In this document: piece by piece, positions 34,493-43,226 of the stretch
Numbering within the stretch: position 1 is the first letter of the stretch
How the letters are laid out: each line of letters starts with the position of its first letter
Notes under the pieces: generated by a model
The model's input: only the letters and a program-made list of their open reading frames with translations
Databases searched by the model: none
What the model was told of the DNA's origin: nothing
Program-made: the position numbers and the translations under genes
Assembly: GCA_032358255.1 (NCBI GenBank)
Contig: JAULBX010000002.1
Location: 620,001-684,000, forward strand
DNA from: Heterotrichella gracilis
Lineage: Eukaryota; Sar; Xanthophyceae; Tribonematales; Xanthonemataceae
Reading direction: 5' to 3'
Length of the DNA: 64,000 nucleotides

Positions 34493-36688
34493 TTATTTAT
34501 TAATGATCATTTTTTTAGTGCTTTCTTTATTTCCTGAATTTATTTTCACAAAATAAACACCGTTAGCAACGTTATCTAAATTTATCTTTTTAGTCATGTT
34601 ATCATTTACGGTTTCTGTTTCATAAACAACTTCGCCAACTAAATTGTAAACTTTAATTTTTACAGTTTCGTTATTTGCATCTTCCATTTTCAGATCAAAC
34701 TGTCCGCTGTTTGGGTTTGGATAGATCGCATAATTAACATTTCCAATTTCAACATCTTTAATTGCTGTAGGCGTAAGTGCTGGAGGAATAACATTTACTT
34801 GTATCATTTGCATTTCAGGACTTGAAGACTTGAAGATGAATTGATTTACGCAGGTTGACGAAGAGCCACCACACGCAACAGTAACTGATAAACAAATAGA
34901 GTAAGTTCCGGACGCAGAATACGTGTGTGATGCATAAAGTGTATTGCTGGTACTATTATCTCCCCAACTCCATGTTGCAGCAACTACATTCCAAGGCGAT
35001 GCAGGTGTTGCGTTCCAAACTAAAGTAGTTGTGCTTGGCGCCAAACTGAAATTTGAATTTGCTACACAAGGAATACCTGTAACGTTTATTGATTGAACTA
35101 TTGTATCAATACAAGTTGGAGTAGTTTGATTATTTACAAATAGCAACACACTATAAGCGCCAGCGCTATTATATGTATGTGTCGGAGACTGGCTGGTGCT
35201 TGTAAATCCATCGCCAAAATTCCAGTAATAGGTAGTGTTTGCATTTGTACCAGTTGAAGTGTTTGCAAAATTAACGTTACCGCCCGCACCAACTGTATGC
35301 GAATAATTTGCAACTAAATTACAAGGTGTTACCGAAATTGAGTTAACCACAATAGTATTTGTAACTGAAGAAAAACAAGTTATTGAATTATTTATTACAG
35401 TTAATGTGGCAATGTAAGTACCATTTAAACCATATGTGTGTGAAGTAGGATTTCCTGACCCAGAAGTAAAGTCACCAAACTGCCAACTATAAAAACTTCC
35501 TGCTACAGTACCTGTAGAAGTACTATTAAAATTAACTGTTCCGTTACTGCTTTGCGTAAAAGTAAAATTTGGATTTAACCCGCATGGCAAATTAGTAACA
35601 TTTACAAAAAACGAAACAGAATCTGAACATGATGGTGTAAAGTTATTTGTAGCGTATAAAAAAACGTTGTATCCACCATTTGCAGCATAAGTATGAGAAG
35701 TTGATGCGCCGGTACCGTTAGAACTTGCGTCACCATAAACCCAGGTATAGGTTGTTCCGGGAACTGTACCAGTTGACGTACTTACAAAATTTACACCTCC
35801 ATTACTTGTTTGTGTAAATGAAAAATTAGCATTGAGATTGCACGTACTAGATGTTACAGTAATAACCTGTGTTGCTGTACTTACACACGTGGTAAAAGAG
35901 TTCATAGCCATTAACGTAACGGTATAAGTTCCATTGGTATAAAACGTTGAGGGATTAGGTCCAGAACCGGAAGTTGAATTACCATAATTCCATGAATAAG
36001 AGGTTAATGTATTTGTGCCAACAGAAGTGCTGCTGAAATTTACCAAACCATTAGCACCTAAAGTGTAAGTAAAACTTGCATTTAATGCACATGGGTATGA
36101 GTTAACAAAAATTGGAATAACAACAGAGTCAGAACAAGTTGCAGTAAAATTATTATTTGCATATAGTACAACATTATAATTACCATTAGCCGCATATGTA
36201 TGTGAAGACGTTGCTCCCGCACCATTGGTAGCATCTCCATACGCCCATGAATAAGTAGTTCCAGGAACCGTGCCGGTTGATGTACTTGTAAAGCTTACCG
36301 CTCCGTTACTACCTTGAGTATATGAAAAATTAGCATTTACATTACACGTTGGCGTAATTGCGTTGGTAATATTTATTGTATATGATACCGAGTTTGAACA
36401 GGTAGGCGGGGTATTATAAAATAAATTTACAGTATACGTGCCGTTTGCAGTATAAGTTATTGAGGCGGTTGGCGAACCAACGGCGCTGTATGTGGCACTG
36501 TTACCAAAATTCCATTGGTATTGTGTAGTTATTGAGTTTACCGGCGTACAATTAGCAAGAAAAGTAACGTTGCCGTTTGCATTGGTAGTGTAATTAAAAT
36601 TAGCTACACATTGCGCTGCCATTTTTCCCGAATTTAACACAAATAAGAAGCTAAGTACGAGAGACAGATAAGTAATAGTTTTTTTCAT
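34493..36688 (-). CDS. Secreted PKD-repeat protein with T9SS type A sorting domain
   Basis: The ATG at 36688 (MKKTITYLSLVLSFLFVLNS) gives 731 residues with a signal peptide. There follow about seven PKD-like beta-sandwich repeats of 80-90 residues, each starting near a Cys-x-x-x-N/A-x-F motif and carrying W-x-Y/F-G-D/N and HTY-type signatures. The C-terminus (about 660-731) is a type A sorting domain with YAIYPNPNSGQFDL, ending KKMIINK. Repeats alternate in an A-B pattern (see findings). It is the last gene after the PKD lipoprotein. It is probably an adhesin or surface-layer filament protein. Confidence 0.85.
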   Translation of the reverse strand: MKKTITYLSLVLSFLFVLNSGKMAAQCVANFNYTTNANGNVTFLANCTPVNSITTQYQWNFGNSATYSAVGSPTASITYTANGTYTVNLFYNTPPTCSNSVSYTINITNAITPTCNVNANFSYTQGSNGAVSFTSTSTGTVPGTTYSWAYGDATNGAGATSSHTYAANGNYNVVLYANNNFTATCSDSVVIPIFVNSYPCALNASFTYTLGANGLVNFSSTSVGTNTLTSYSWNYGNSTSGSGPNPSTFYTNGTYTVTLMAMNSFTTCVSTATQVITVTSSTCNLNANFSFTQTSNGGVNFVSTSTGTVPGTTYTWVYGDASSNGTGASTSHTYAANGGYNVFLYATNNFTPSCSDSVSFFVNVTNLPCGLNPNFTFTQSSNGTVNFNSTSTGTVAGSFYSWQFGDFTSGSGNPTSHTYGLNGTYIATLTVINNSITCFSSVTNTIVVNSISVTPCNLVANYSHTVGAGGNVNFANTSTGTNANTTYYWNFGDGFTSTSQSPTHTYNSAGAYSVLLFVNNQTTPTCIDTIVQSINVTGIPCVANSNFSLAPSTTTLVWNATPASPWNVVAATWSWGDNSTSNTLYASHTYSASGTYSICLSVTVACGGSSSTCVNQFIFKSSSPEMQMIQVNVIPPALTPTAIKDVEIGNVNYAIYPNPNSGQFDLKMEDANNETVKIKVYNLVGEVVYETETVNDNMTKKINLDNVANGVYFVKINSGNKESTKKMIINK

Positions 36689-36796
36689 TTTTTTGTTTTT
36701 AACATTTCGCCTACTCTTTTTTGGGATCTTCGGCATCCTCCCCTTCTTAATACACTTATACAAGCAACTTTTTTAGTTGGTTGGGTTAAGTTGAAA

Positions 36797-37915
36797 TTAT
36801 TTATAAGCCACGCAAATTACCGCATCAGCATTAGTAAGTGCAATAGAACTGCTGCCATTATAAACAACACAACTAAATTTAACATGCAATTTTTTGGTCA
36901 CCTCATTGTTATCGTTTTTTTGATAATCATCTACCGACACAATTGTAAAATAACTTGATGCAGGTTGTAGTGGATCTTTTGATGTATAAACTGTACCATT
37001 AACATCTGTCCAGTTTATAATAACGTTAGACAAGCCTAAAGTATTTGGTGTGGCGTTTACAGAAGCAATTGTATAATTAGTAGCGCATGAAGAATTATCG
37101 TTTTGCGTTACAAAATTATAATTAGCATAAGCAATTTTGCCTGTGTTATCGGTTACTTTTAATGTTACCGGGTAGCTTCCAATATGTAAATAAGTATGAT
37201 TTGGATTTGCGGCTGTTGAAACTGCCGTGCCGTCACCAAAATTCCAGGCATATGTAAAAGGTGCGGTGCCTTGCATATTATTTGCAAAAAAACTAACACT
37301 GTTACCAAAAGTACTTGAATCGCTAATTGTTGTGCGAAAACCATTATTTAAAAAGCCAATATTTTGAAAAGAATTGCTATTGCTTACACAAGAATTAACG
37401 CCATTTACCGTTAAGCTAACTTTATACTGACCCGCTTTTTTGTAAACATGATTTGTAGAGGATAAATTTGAAGTGGAGCCATCGCCAAAGTTCCAAAGGT
37501 AGGAAGAGGCTGGCTTATTATAACTCGATTGAAATTGAGCTGTAAAGTAAGAGGCTGACGCGCTTAACAAATAATTATAGTTGCCGGGAATAAGAGCTGA
37601 ATCGATCTGAGTTGGGGCATTTGAAGTTCTTACTTTAAAATCGTTTATCTGTATTTCAATACTGTTTGGGCAATTGCTGCAACCGGTTTGTTTTAAGCCA
37701 GCCATAAATTCATAAACATTATTCGAATCTTGCTGAAAAGAAGAATACATATAGTAATTATTCACACCAGCCTCAAAACTTGTTGGCGTTCCGTTAACAT
37801 TCATGCTGCAGTTAAAAACAGGGCTACCTTCAATAGATGATACGGGATATTCTTTCTTCTTGCAGGAAACAAAAATCAAAAGCGAAAAGAGTATTATATA
37901 ATTAAACGTTCTCAT
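36797..37915 (-). CDS. PKD-domain lipoprotein
   Basis: A 372-residue lipoprotein (MRTFNYIILFSLLIFVSC, then KKKEYP). Two PKD domains show YLWNFGDGSTSNLSSTNHVY and YAWNFGDGTAVSTAANPNHTY signatures at about 138-158 and 222-242. The C-terminal region is beta-rich and unknown. Its ATG overlaps the stop of the beta-barrel gene by 4 bp. As an envelope lipoprotein it could bridge the upstream barrel protein and the downstream secreted PKD protein; this is inference. Confidence 0.82.
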   Translation of the reverse strand: MRTFNYIILFSLLIFVSCKKKEYPVSSIEGSPVFNCSMNVNGTPTSFEAGVNNYYMYSSFQQDSNNVYEFMAGLKQTGCSNCPNSIEIQINDFKVRTSNAPTQIDSALIPGNYNYLLSASASYFTAQFQSSYNKPASSYLWNFGDGSTSNLSSTNHVYKKAGQYKVSLTVNGVNSCVSNSNSFQNIGFLNNGFRTTISDSSTFGNSVSFFANNMQGTAPFTYAWNFGDGTAVSTAANPNHTYLHIGSYPVTLKVTDNTGKIAYANYNFVTQNDNSSCATNYTIASVNATPNTLGLSNVIINWTDVNGTVYTSKDPLQPASSYFTIVSVDDYQKNDNNEVTKKLHVKFSCVVYNGSSSIALTNADAVICVAYK

Positions 37916-39321
37916 TTTTTAAATAAATTATAAATTAAGGTAAGCTTTAAACCAACATTTTTCTCTTTTATGTTAGAGTTAAAGAAAGCATTGTCTTTCA
38001 CATCTGTTATGCCATACATAAATTCAGTATGTAACCAAAGATCTTTGGCCAAATTCCTTCTATAAAAAAGAGCTAGCTGGGTATCAACTGTTTTAAAGCC
38101 TTGGGTGTAACCTGAAGTTTTTAAAACTGTTGCATTTCCTTTTTGATTTGCTTTTTGGCTGTATAATTCAACATTACTATTTAAATTAAATAAATAACCA
38201 ACATTGCATCCAATGCCAAAAACGTTTTTGGTGTCGATGGCATAACTTGCTCTGATAGGCGCAACCATATAATGCATGGTAGTTGGTGTAAAGACCATCA
38301 CATCGCTTTCTTCGCCAAAGTTATAACGTGTTGTAGTTACGGTATGGCTGCTATATGAAAGATTACGCACCATCGTGTAATGAATACCGAAGGAGAACGT
38401 TACTTTTTTAGTAATAACATTCGAATAATTTAAACCTACAATTGGATTAAAGCCATTCGCATCTCTTTTACCAGGATTGTTCCAACCAAATAAATAATTG
38501 GTTCCTGCTTCAAACGAAATAAAATGTATTGGTTCTTTTATTAAAGGTTTTGGAAGAGAATCTTTTTTTGGCGTCTCTGCAATTGCGGCAACAGTTTTCA
38601 CAGAGTCTGAATTATTGTTGGCAGAAACAGTAGTTGGAACTATAACTTCTGGAATAACTTCTGCTGGAACAACAAGCGGAGTTTCTTCAACCTTAGCCGG
38701 TGTTGCTTTTACTTCTCCGGAAACAGTTTTAGTGATCGGTTCTTCTTTTTCAGCTTTTGTTGTTGTTACAACCTGCTCAGAATTATTTTTAGGACTGATC
38801 TCATTTTTCTTTTTTGATTTAGATGATACAATAACAGAAGGCGTTACGTTCATTTTCTTTTCTTTTTTAGAAACTACATTTACGGGTCTCGAATTTATAT
38901 TTATTGTTTCTACAATTTTTTCGGTAGTGGGAAGGGTTTTTTCAACTTTTTCTATTACCGGTTTTTCAATTTTATCTTCTTTTTTTGTAGATGTAGTTTT
39001 TTCAGTAGAAGGAAAAACGGCTTCTTGTTTCGTTGTTTCTTTTTGCGCGCTTTCAGTTTGTGTTGTTTTTATATCTGCATTGTTTACAGCAACCTCTTTT
39101 TCAGAAATAGTTTCTGTTGGTTTTAAAATGTAAAATCCTATAGCTGTAATAAATAACAATATGCCACTTAAAATATAATAAAAGAAAGGACGTTTTTTCT
39201 TTTCTTCGCGAGTAGCATCAAGCATAGCGCTGGCTTGCTCCCAGTTAGCTTCATCAAACTGGAACTGCTTTTCGTTCAGCTTTCCTTTTAAGGCATCTTT
39301 AAAATCTTTTTCACTATTCAT
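37912..39321 (-). CDS. Single-TM protein with long Lys/Glu/Thr-rich linker and predicted outer-membrane beta-barrel
   Basis: A 469-residue protein. Residues 1-45 are charged and would be cytoplasmic (MNSEKDFKDALKGKLNEKQF...DEANW), like the N-termini of Bacteroidota anti-sigma-type proteins. Residues 46-67 form one membrane helix. Residues 70-260 are a low-complexity linker rich in Lys, Glu, Thr, Val and Pro. Residues about 265-469 alternate like an outer-membrane beta-barrel (HFISFEAGTNYLFGW to VGLKLTLIYNLFKK). The gene overlaps the sigma-factor gene by 8 bp. One chain may span both membranes and control the sigma factor. Confidence 0.8.
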   Translation of the reverse strand: MNSEKDFKDALKGKLNEKQFQFDEANWEQASAMLDATREEKKKRPFFYYILSGILLFITAIGFYILKPTETISEKEVAVNNADIKTTQTESAQKETTKQEAVFPSTEKTTSTKKEDKIEKPVIEKVEKTLPTTEKIVETININSRPVNVVSKKEKKMNVTPSVIVSSKSKKKNEISPKNNSEQVVTTTKAEKEEPITKTVSGEVKATPAKVEETPLVVPAEVIPEVIVPTTVSANNNSDSVKTVAAIAETPKKDSLPKPLIKEPIHFISFEAGTNYLFGWNNPGKRDANGFNPIVGLNYSNVITKKVTFSFGIHYTMVRNLSYSSHTVTTTRYNFGEESDVMVFTPTTMHYMVAPIRASYAIDTKNVFGIGCNVGYLFNLNSNVELYSQKANQKGNATVLKTSGYTQGFKTVDTQLALFYRRNLAKDLWLHTEFMYGITDVKDNAFFNSNIKEKNVGLKLTLIYNLFKK

Positions 39322-39913
39322 GGTAGATCATGTTTATTTCGTGTAAATCATTTTTTTTTAAAAGTTCTTTCAATTTTTCCCTGGCCGAATTTAAATGCCA
39401 CTTGGATGTTCCTTCAGTAATATTCAATAATTCGGCAATTTCTTTATGCTTAAATCCGTCCACAAAATATAAGTTAAACACCTGGCGGCTGGCAGGAGGT
39501 AATTCTGCAATGAATGAATAGATCTGATCGGCATCAATTTTTGTAATAGCTTCGTTAATGCTTGCATACTTATCCGTTTCATGATAATCTTCAACATACT
39601 GTACGTTGCTGTAGTGGATCTTTTCTTTTTTGTATTCGTTGATCAACGTATTGATCATCACTTTTCTTATCCAAGCTTTAAAAGGTACTTCGGGTTTATA
39701 CTTATCCAGGTTTGTAATTATTTTAAGGAACCCAATATTTAATACTTCCTTCGCTCTATCTTCATTACGGGTATATCTTATGCAAATGCTCATTAAATAA
39801 CTATAGGTAAGTTTATACAATTCATATTCAGCCTTGCGGTTACGCTCAATGCAACCGTTGATCAGTTGGGGCTGAATATCCATGTTATTACTTATAAGTT
39901 CTCTATTAACCAT
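39314..39913 (-). CDS. ECF-type RNA polymerase sigma factor
   Basis: A 199-residue sigma-70 family factor. Region 2 covers about 30-100, with IRYTRNEDRAKEVLNIGFLK and VPFKAWIRKVMINTLI; region 4 has ELPPASRQVFNLYFVDG and the helix-turn-helix HKEIAELLNITEGTSKWHLN. An alternative ATG at 39883 (MDIQPQLINGC) would remove ten residues and fits the family start well. It heads an operon with the single-TM/beta-barrel gene, a PKD lipoprotein and the PKD secreted protein. This suggests it responds to an envelope signal and controls surface protein genes. Confidence 0.92.
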   Translation of the reverse strand: MVNRELISNNMDIQPQLINGCIERNRKAEYELYKLTYSYLMSICIRYTRNEDRAKEVLNIGFLKIITNLDKYKPEVPFKAWIRKVMINTLINEYKKEKIHYSNVQYVEDYHETDKYASINEAITKIDADQIYSFIAELPPASRQVFNLYFVDGFKHKEIAELLNITEGTSKWHLNSAREKLKELLKKNDLHEINMIYHE

Positions 39914-39990
39914 TACAACTTAAAACCCGCTAAGGTTGGGCGATCAAACATTTTTTTTTAAATCTAACTGATTGATATACAGATAGAAAC

Positions 39991-40024
39991 AAAAAAGGCG
40001 AAGCTTTCGCTTCGCCTTTCTTTT
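39991..40024 (-). terminator. Terminator after the OmpA/PD40 gene
   Basis: Perfect stem AAAGGCGAAGC/GCTTCGCCTTT with a four-base loop and T-rich tail on the minus strand, 12 bp after the stop. Confidence 0.85.
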
Positions 40025-40035
40025 AAAAATATCTC

Positions 40036-42246
40036 TTACGATTTGATCTTTACGATCTTAAATTCAGTTCTCCTGTTTTGCGCATGTTGCTCTTCGCTAC
40101 AAGGAACTACAACTGCACCCTCGCATTTACAATCGTTAATTAATTTAGTTTCGCCATAACCTTTTCCGTAGATACGAAGAGGGCTAACACCTTTAGATAT
40201 TACATAACCCGCAGATGCTTTTGCACGACGGTCAGATAAGGCAAGATTCCCTGCTGCACCACCTCTGCAATCAGAGTGTGAGCTTAACTCGATAGTAATA
40301 CTTGGGTTTTGAGTTAACAACTGAACGATCTTCTCTAATTCTATTTTCGCGTCCGGTCTTACAACTGCTTTACCAAGGTCAAAATAAATTGGATTTAAGT
40401 CAACAACTTTTCCAATATCGGCACCCAATTTAATTTTATACATTTTGGTATTTAAATAATCATGTAATAAAACATAGCCTTCTTTTTTAATAGTAATATC
40501 AACCGGTTGTATCTTGGTCAGATAACCTTCTTTCTCCATTTTTATCATGTAAGAAAGATCATCGCCAACTTTTTTATCTTTATAAATGTGTCTAAAATCT
40601 CCGTCTTTATCAGTAGTAAAACTCATAAATTCTTTTTGAGTAAAGGCATCTGTAATAGTAACTTTTACACCTTCAATTGGCGAAAGGTCATCAGCATCGG
40701 CAATTAAACCAAGTAAACCAATAATTTTTTTCTCAACTAAAACTTCTTTTTTAGTATTGGCTAAAGATGCAATATCCGCTTCTTTGATAACGCCAACGCT
40801 TTCCTTATAACCATCTTTATTTGCTTTAAGCTTGTAATCTTTACCTGGCAAAACATTCAGCTTAATTTCTCCATTGTCATCTGATTTTGCTTCGTAAACT
40901 GGCTTACCGGTCTCATCTATTAAAACCACAGTAGTGTTAGGAATAATTTCTTTTGAAAGATTATCTTTTACAATTAAATTAATAACGCTGCTAATGATCG
41001 GGCGCTTTGAAACAAAACTATAAATATCATCCTTAGTTGTGCCGCCTCTGTTTGAAGTAATGTAGCCTGTTGTTGTTGTTCTAGCATAAAAACCAAAATC
41101 ATCAAATTGTGAGTTTACAGGATATCCTAAATTTTGTGCTTCAAAATAAGAATCTTCTGCAGGCACTGTATAAAAAATATCTAAGCCGCCTAAGCCAACT
41201 TTTCCATCGCTCGCATAAAATAAAACTTCGTCTTCAAATAATTGAGGGAACATTTCTCTTCCTTCTGAGTTTACAGATTGACCGAGATTTGTCGGTTTTG
41301 TCCAGCTGTTGTTTTCAAAATTACTCACCCACACGTCTGTTAAACCTAAAGTGCCTGGCATATCTGAAACAAAGTAAATGGTCTTACCATCTCCACTTAT
41401 TGCCGGGTGTCCGCAAGAATATTCATCGCTGTTAAAAGGGAACTCTGTCCATTCGCCCCAACCTTCTCCTTCTTTTTTTCTGCTGAATATTTTAAGATTT
41501 ACGCGGCCATCTTTTGCTTTTTGGTATTTATTTTTTATAAAATTATTACGTGTAATATATTGTGTGTTACCATCTTTTGTAAAACAGATAGGCCCTTCGT
41601 GCACTTTTGTTTTTAAACCTTCTTTTACAGCGTGTGCATTCAGAACGTCGGTTCCTTCGATATAACCTTTGTATACATCCAAATAATAAGAATCATCCCA
41701 ACCGTATTTACGTCCGGCTACAGAAGTATTTCTTCTTGATGAAAGAAAATACATTTCGTTATTTACAACATATGGACAAAAATCGCCTTCGTCAGAATTG
41801 ATTGATAATTTTTTTAAAACATAGTTACTCGAATCTTTTTTTAACTCTTCAATAACCAATTTTTTTTGTGCTAAATTATCTCTGATAAGCTTATACTGAT
41901 TATCATTAATTTTAGAGAATACTTCAGTGGCTTTGCTGTAGTTTGAATTGTATTTTAAAACCTGGTAATAATTGTAAAGATCCTGATCGGTCATACCCGT
42001 GTTAGAATATGCTTTATCATAATACACTTGTGCTTTACGATAATCGCCCATGTTTAAATTACTTTCGCCTGCACGCACATAATATTTAATTTTTGGATGT
42101 TTGCTTCTTGAAAGCTCTTCATACATTTCGGATGCAGAAACAAATTCTAAATTATTAAAACGTTTGTCGGCAATTTTTTCTTTTACCGATTGTGCTTTTA
42201 TTGCCAGTGTTGCGAAAATTAAAAGAGATACTACTGTATTTTTCAT
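40036..42246 (-). CDS. OmpA-family protein with TPR and PD40 propeller (PorE-like T9SS-associated)
   Basis: A 736-residue exported protein (signal ends about AIKAQS). A TPR-like N-terminal part spans about 20-115. PD40/WD40-like repeats of a beta-propeller follow (about 150-410), with FLSSRR, GHPAISGDGKTIYFVSD and LFYASDGKVGLGGLDIF. Two carboxypeptidase-regulatory-like domains span about 420-600. The C-terminal OmpA peptidoglycan-binding domain has YFDLGKAVVRPDA and SSHSDCRGGAAGN. The domain order matches PorE-type proteins, but there is no lipobox. It follows PorP/SprF after 26 bp. A T9SS anchoring role is inferred. Confidence 0.88.
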   Translation of the reverse strand: MKNTVVSLLIFATLAIKAQSVKEKIADKRFNNLEFVSASEMYEELSRSKHPKIKYYVRAGESNLNMGDYRKAQVYYDKAYSNTGMTDQDLYNYYQVLKYNSNYSKATEVFSKINDNQYKLIRDNLAQKKLVIEELKKDSSNYVLKKLSINSDEGDFCPYVVNNEMYFLSSRRNTSVAGRKYGWDDSYYLDVYKGYIEGTDVLNAHAVKEGLKTKVHEGPICFTKDGNTQYITRNNFIKNKYQKAKDGRVNLKIFSRKKEGEGWGEWTEFPFNSDEYSCGHPAISGDGKTIYFVSDMPGTLGLTDVWVSNFENNSWTKPTNLGQSVNSEGREMFPQLFEDEVLFYASDGKVGLGGLDIFYTVPAEDSYFEAQNLGYPVNSQFDDFGFYARTTTTGYITSNRGGTTKDDIYSFVSKRPIISSVINLIVKDNLSKEIIPNTTVVLIDETGKPVYEAKSDDNGEIKLNVLPGKDYKLKANKDGYKESVGVIKEADIASLANTKKEVLVEKKIIGLLGLIADADDLSPIEGVKVTITDAFTQKEFMSFTTDKDGDFRHIYKDKKVGDDLSYMIKMEKEGYLTKIQPVDITIKKEGYVLLHDYLNTKMYKIKLGADIGKVVDLNPIYFDLGKAVVRPDAKIELEKIVQLLTQNPSITIELSSHSDCRGGAAGNLALSDRRAKASAGYVISKGVSPLRIYGKGYGETKLINDCKCEGAVVVPCSEEQHAQNRRTEFKIVKIKS

Positions 42247-42272
42247 TTGATTTAGTTCTTTATTGTATTTGA

Positions 42273-43202
42273 TTAAAAATAACGTGGTGATTTTAAAGCT
42301 TTTTGATTTGATAAGAAATCATATCCAATAATTACCTCATGCGTACTTGGGCTATATTTTCCCATGTTGTTAATAGAGTAATCGTATGCATATCCAACAC
42401 GTAATTGTTTTGTAAAATTGTAAGCAATGTTAGCGCCTGCTGCTGCACCATGACGGTACATTACACCAAACCAGATCTTTTCATTAAAGAGTGCGGATAA
42501 ATTGGCATCAATTGACAGTGGTGCATTTTGTGTATACTTAATTGCACATCCCGGTTTTAGATCCCATAAACTATTTAATTTAAACACATAACCTGCAATT
42601 AAATAATAGTGTAATACTTGTGTCGATGCAGCAAAGTTTGCGTCCTTACTTAATTTGCTAGGAATAACTTTTGGAGCAGTTAAGCCAACAAAAAAACGTT
42701 GACCATAATAATAAACACCGGCACCTGTATTAAATGTATTGGTGTTAAAGTTAGTGTTATTGGTCACTAGCGGATCCGCTGCGTCATTAACCGCTAAACC
42801 TCCTAAATTATTTCTTATAAGATCGGCACCTGCACGAATACCAAAACATAAACGATCGTTTGCCTTGTTTAAACGAATACGGTATGCAAAATCGCCAAAC
42901 ACAGCTGTCTTATTTGTGGGACCTATTACATCGTTTACAACGTTTAAACCTAAACCAATAGATTCGTTCATTAATGGTGTGTGCATAATAAAACTATTTG
43001 TTTTGGGTGCACCTTTCCATCCCGTCCATTGGCTGCGAGCATCTAACACAACGCTTAACGCATCGCGACTACCAGCGTAAGCCGGGTTTAGGATAGAGGA
43101 GTTAAACATGTAAAATGAATTCTGTACCTCTTGCTGTGCAGATAAAGTAATGCTTAGAAAGCTTAATACTACTAACGCTGCTGTTTTTGTTTGCTTGATC
43201 AT
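42273..43202 (-). CDS. Type IX secretion system membrane protein PorP/SprF family
   Basis: A 309-residue outer-membrane barrel. Family features are the start after the signal peptide, QNSFYMFNSSILNPAYAGS, and QWTGWKGAPKTNSFIMHTPL. Later FGVMYRHGAAAGANIAYNF and the C-terminal EVIIGYDFL are typical. PorP/SprF proteins pair with a type B (gliding_CTERM) substrate and are needed for its secretion or anchoring, and the preceding gene is exactly such a substrate. Confidence 0.95.
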   Translation of the reverse strand: MIKQTKTAALVVLSFLSITLSAQQEVQNSFYMFNSSILNPAYAGSRDALSVVLDARSQWTGWKGAPKTNSFIMHTPLMNESIGLGLNVVNDVIGPTNKTAVFGDFAYRIRLNKANDRLCFGIRAGADLIRNNLGGLAVNDAADPLVTNNTNFNTNTFNTGAGVYYYGQRFFVGLTAPKVIPSKLSKDANFAASTQVLHYYLIAGYVFKLNSLWDLKPGCAIKYTQNAPLSIDANLSALFNEKIWFGVMYRHGAAAGANIAYNFTKQLRVGYAYDYSINNMGKYSPSTHEVIIGYDFLSNQKALKSPRYF

Positions 43203-43226
43203 TGTTCTATTTTAATTTTCTAGTTC

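Noticed and set aside
38498-39133. A 211-residue open frame on the plus strand
   Set aside because: It lies opposite the low-complexity Lys/Glu/Thr linker of the barrel protein; its Ser/Phe/Val-rich translation is just the antisense of those codons.
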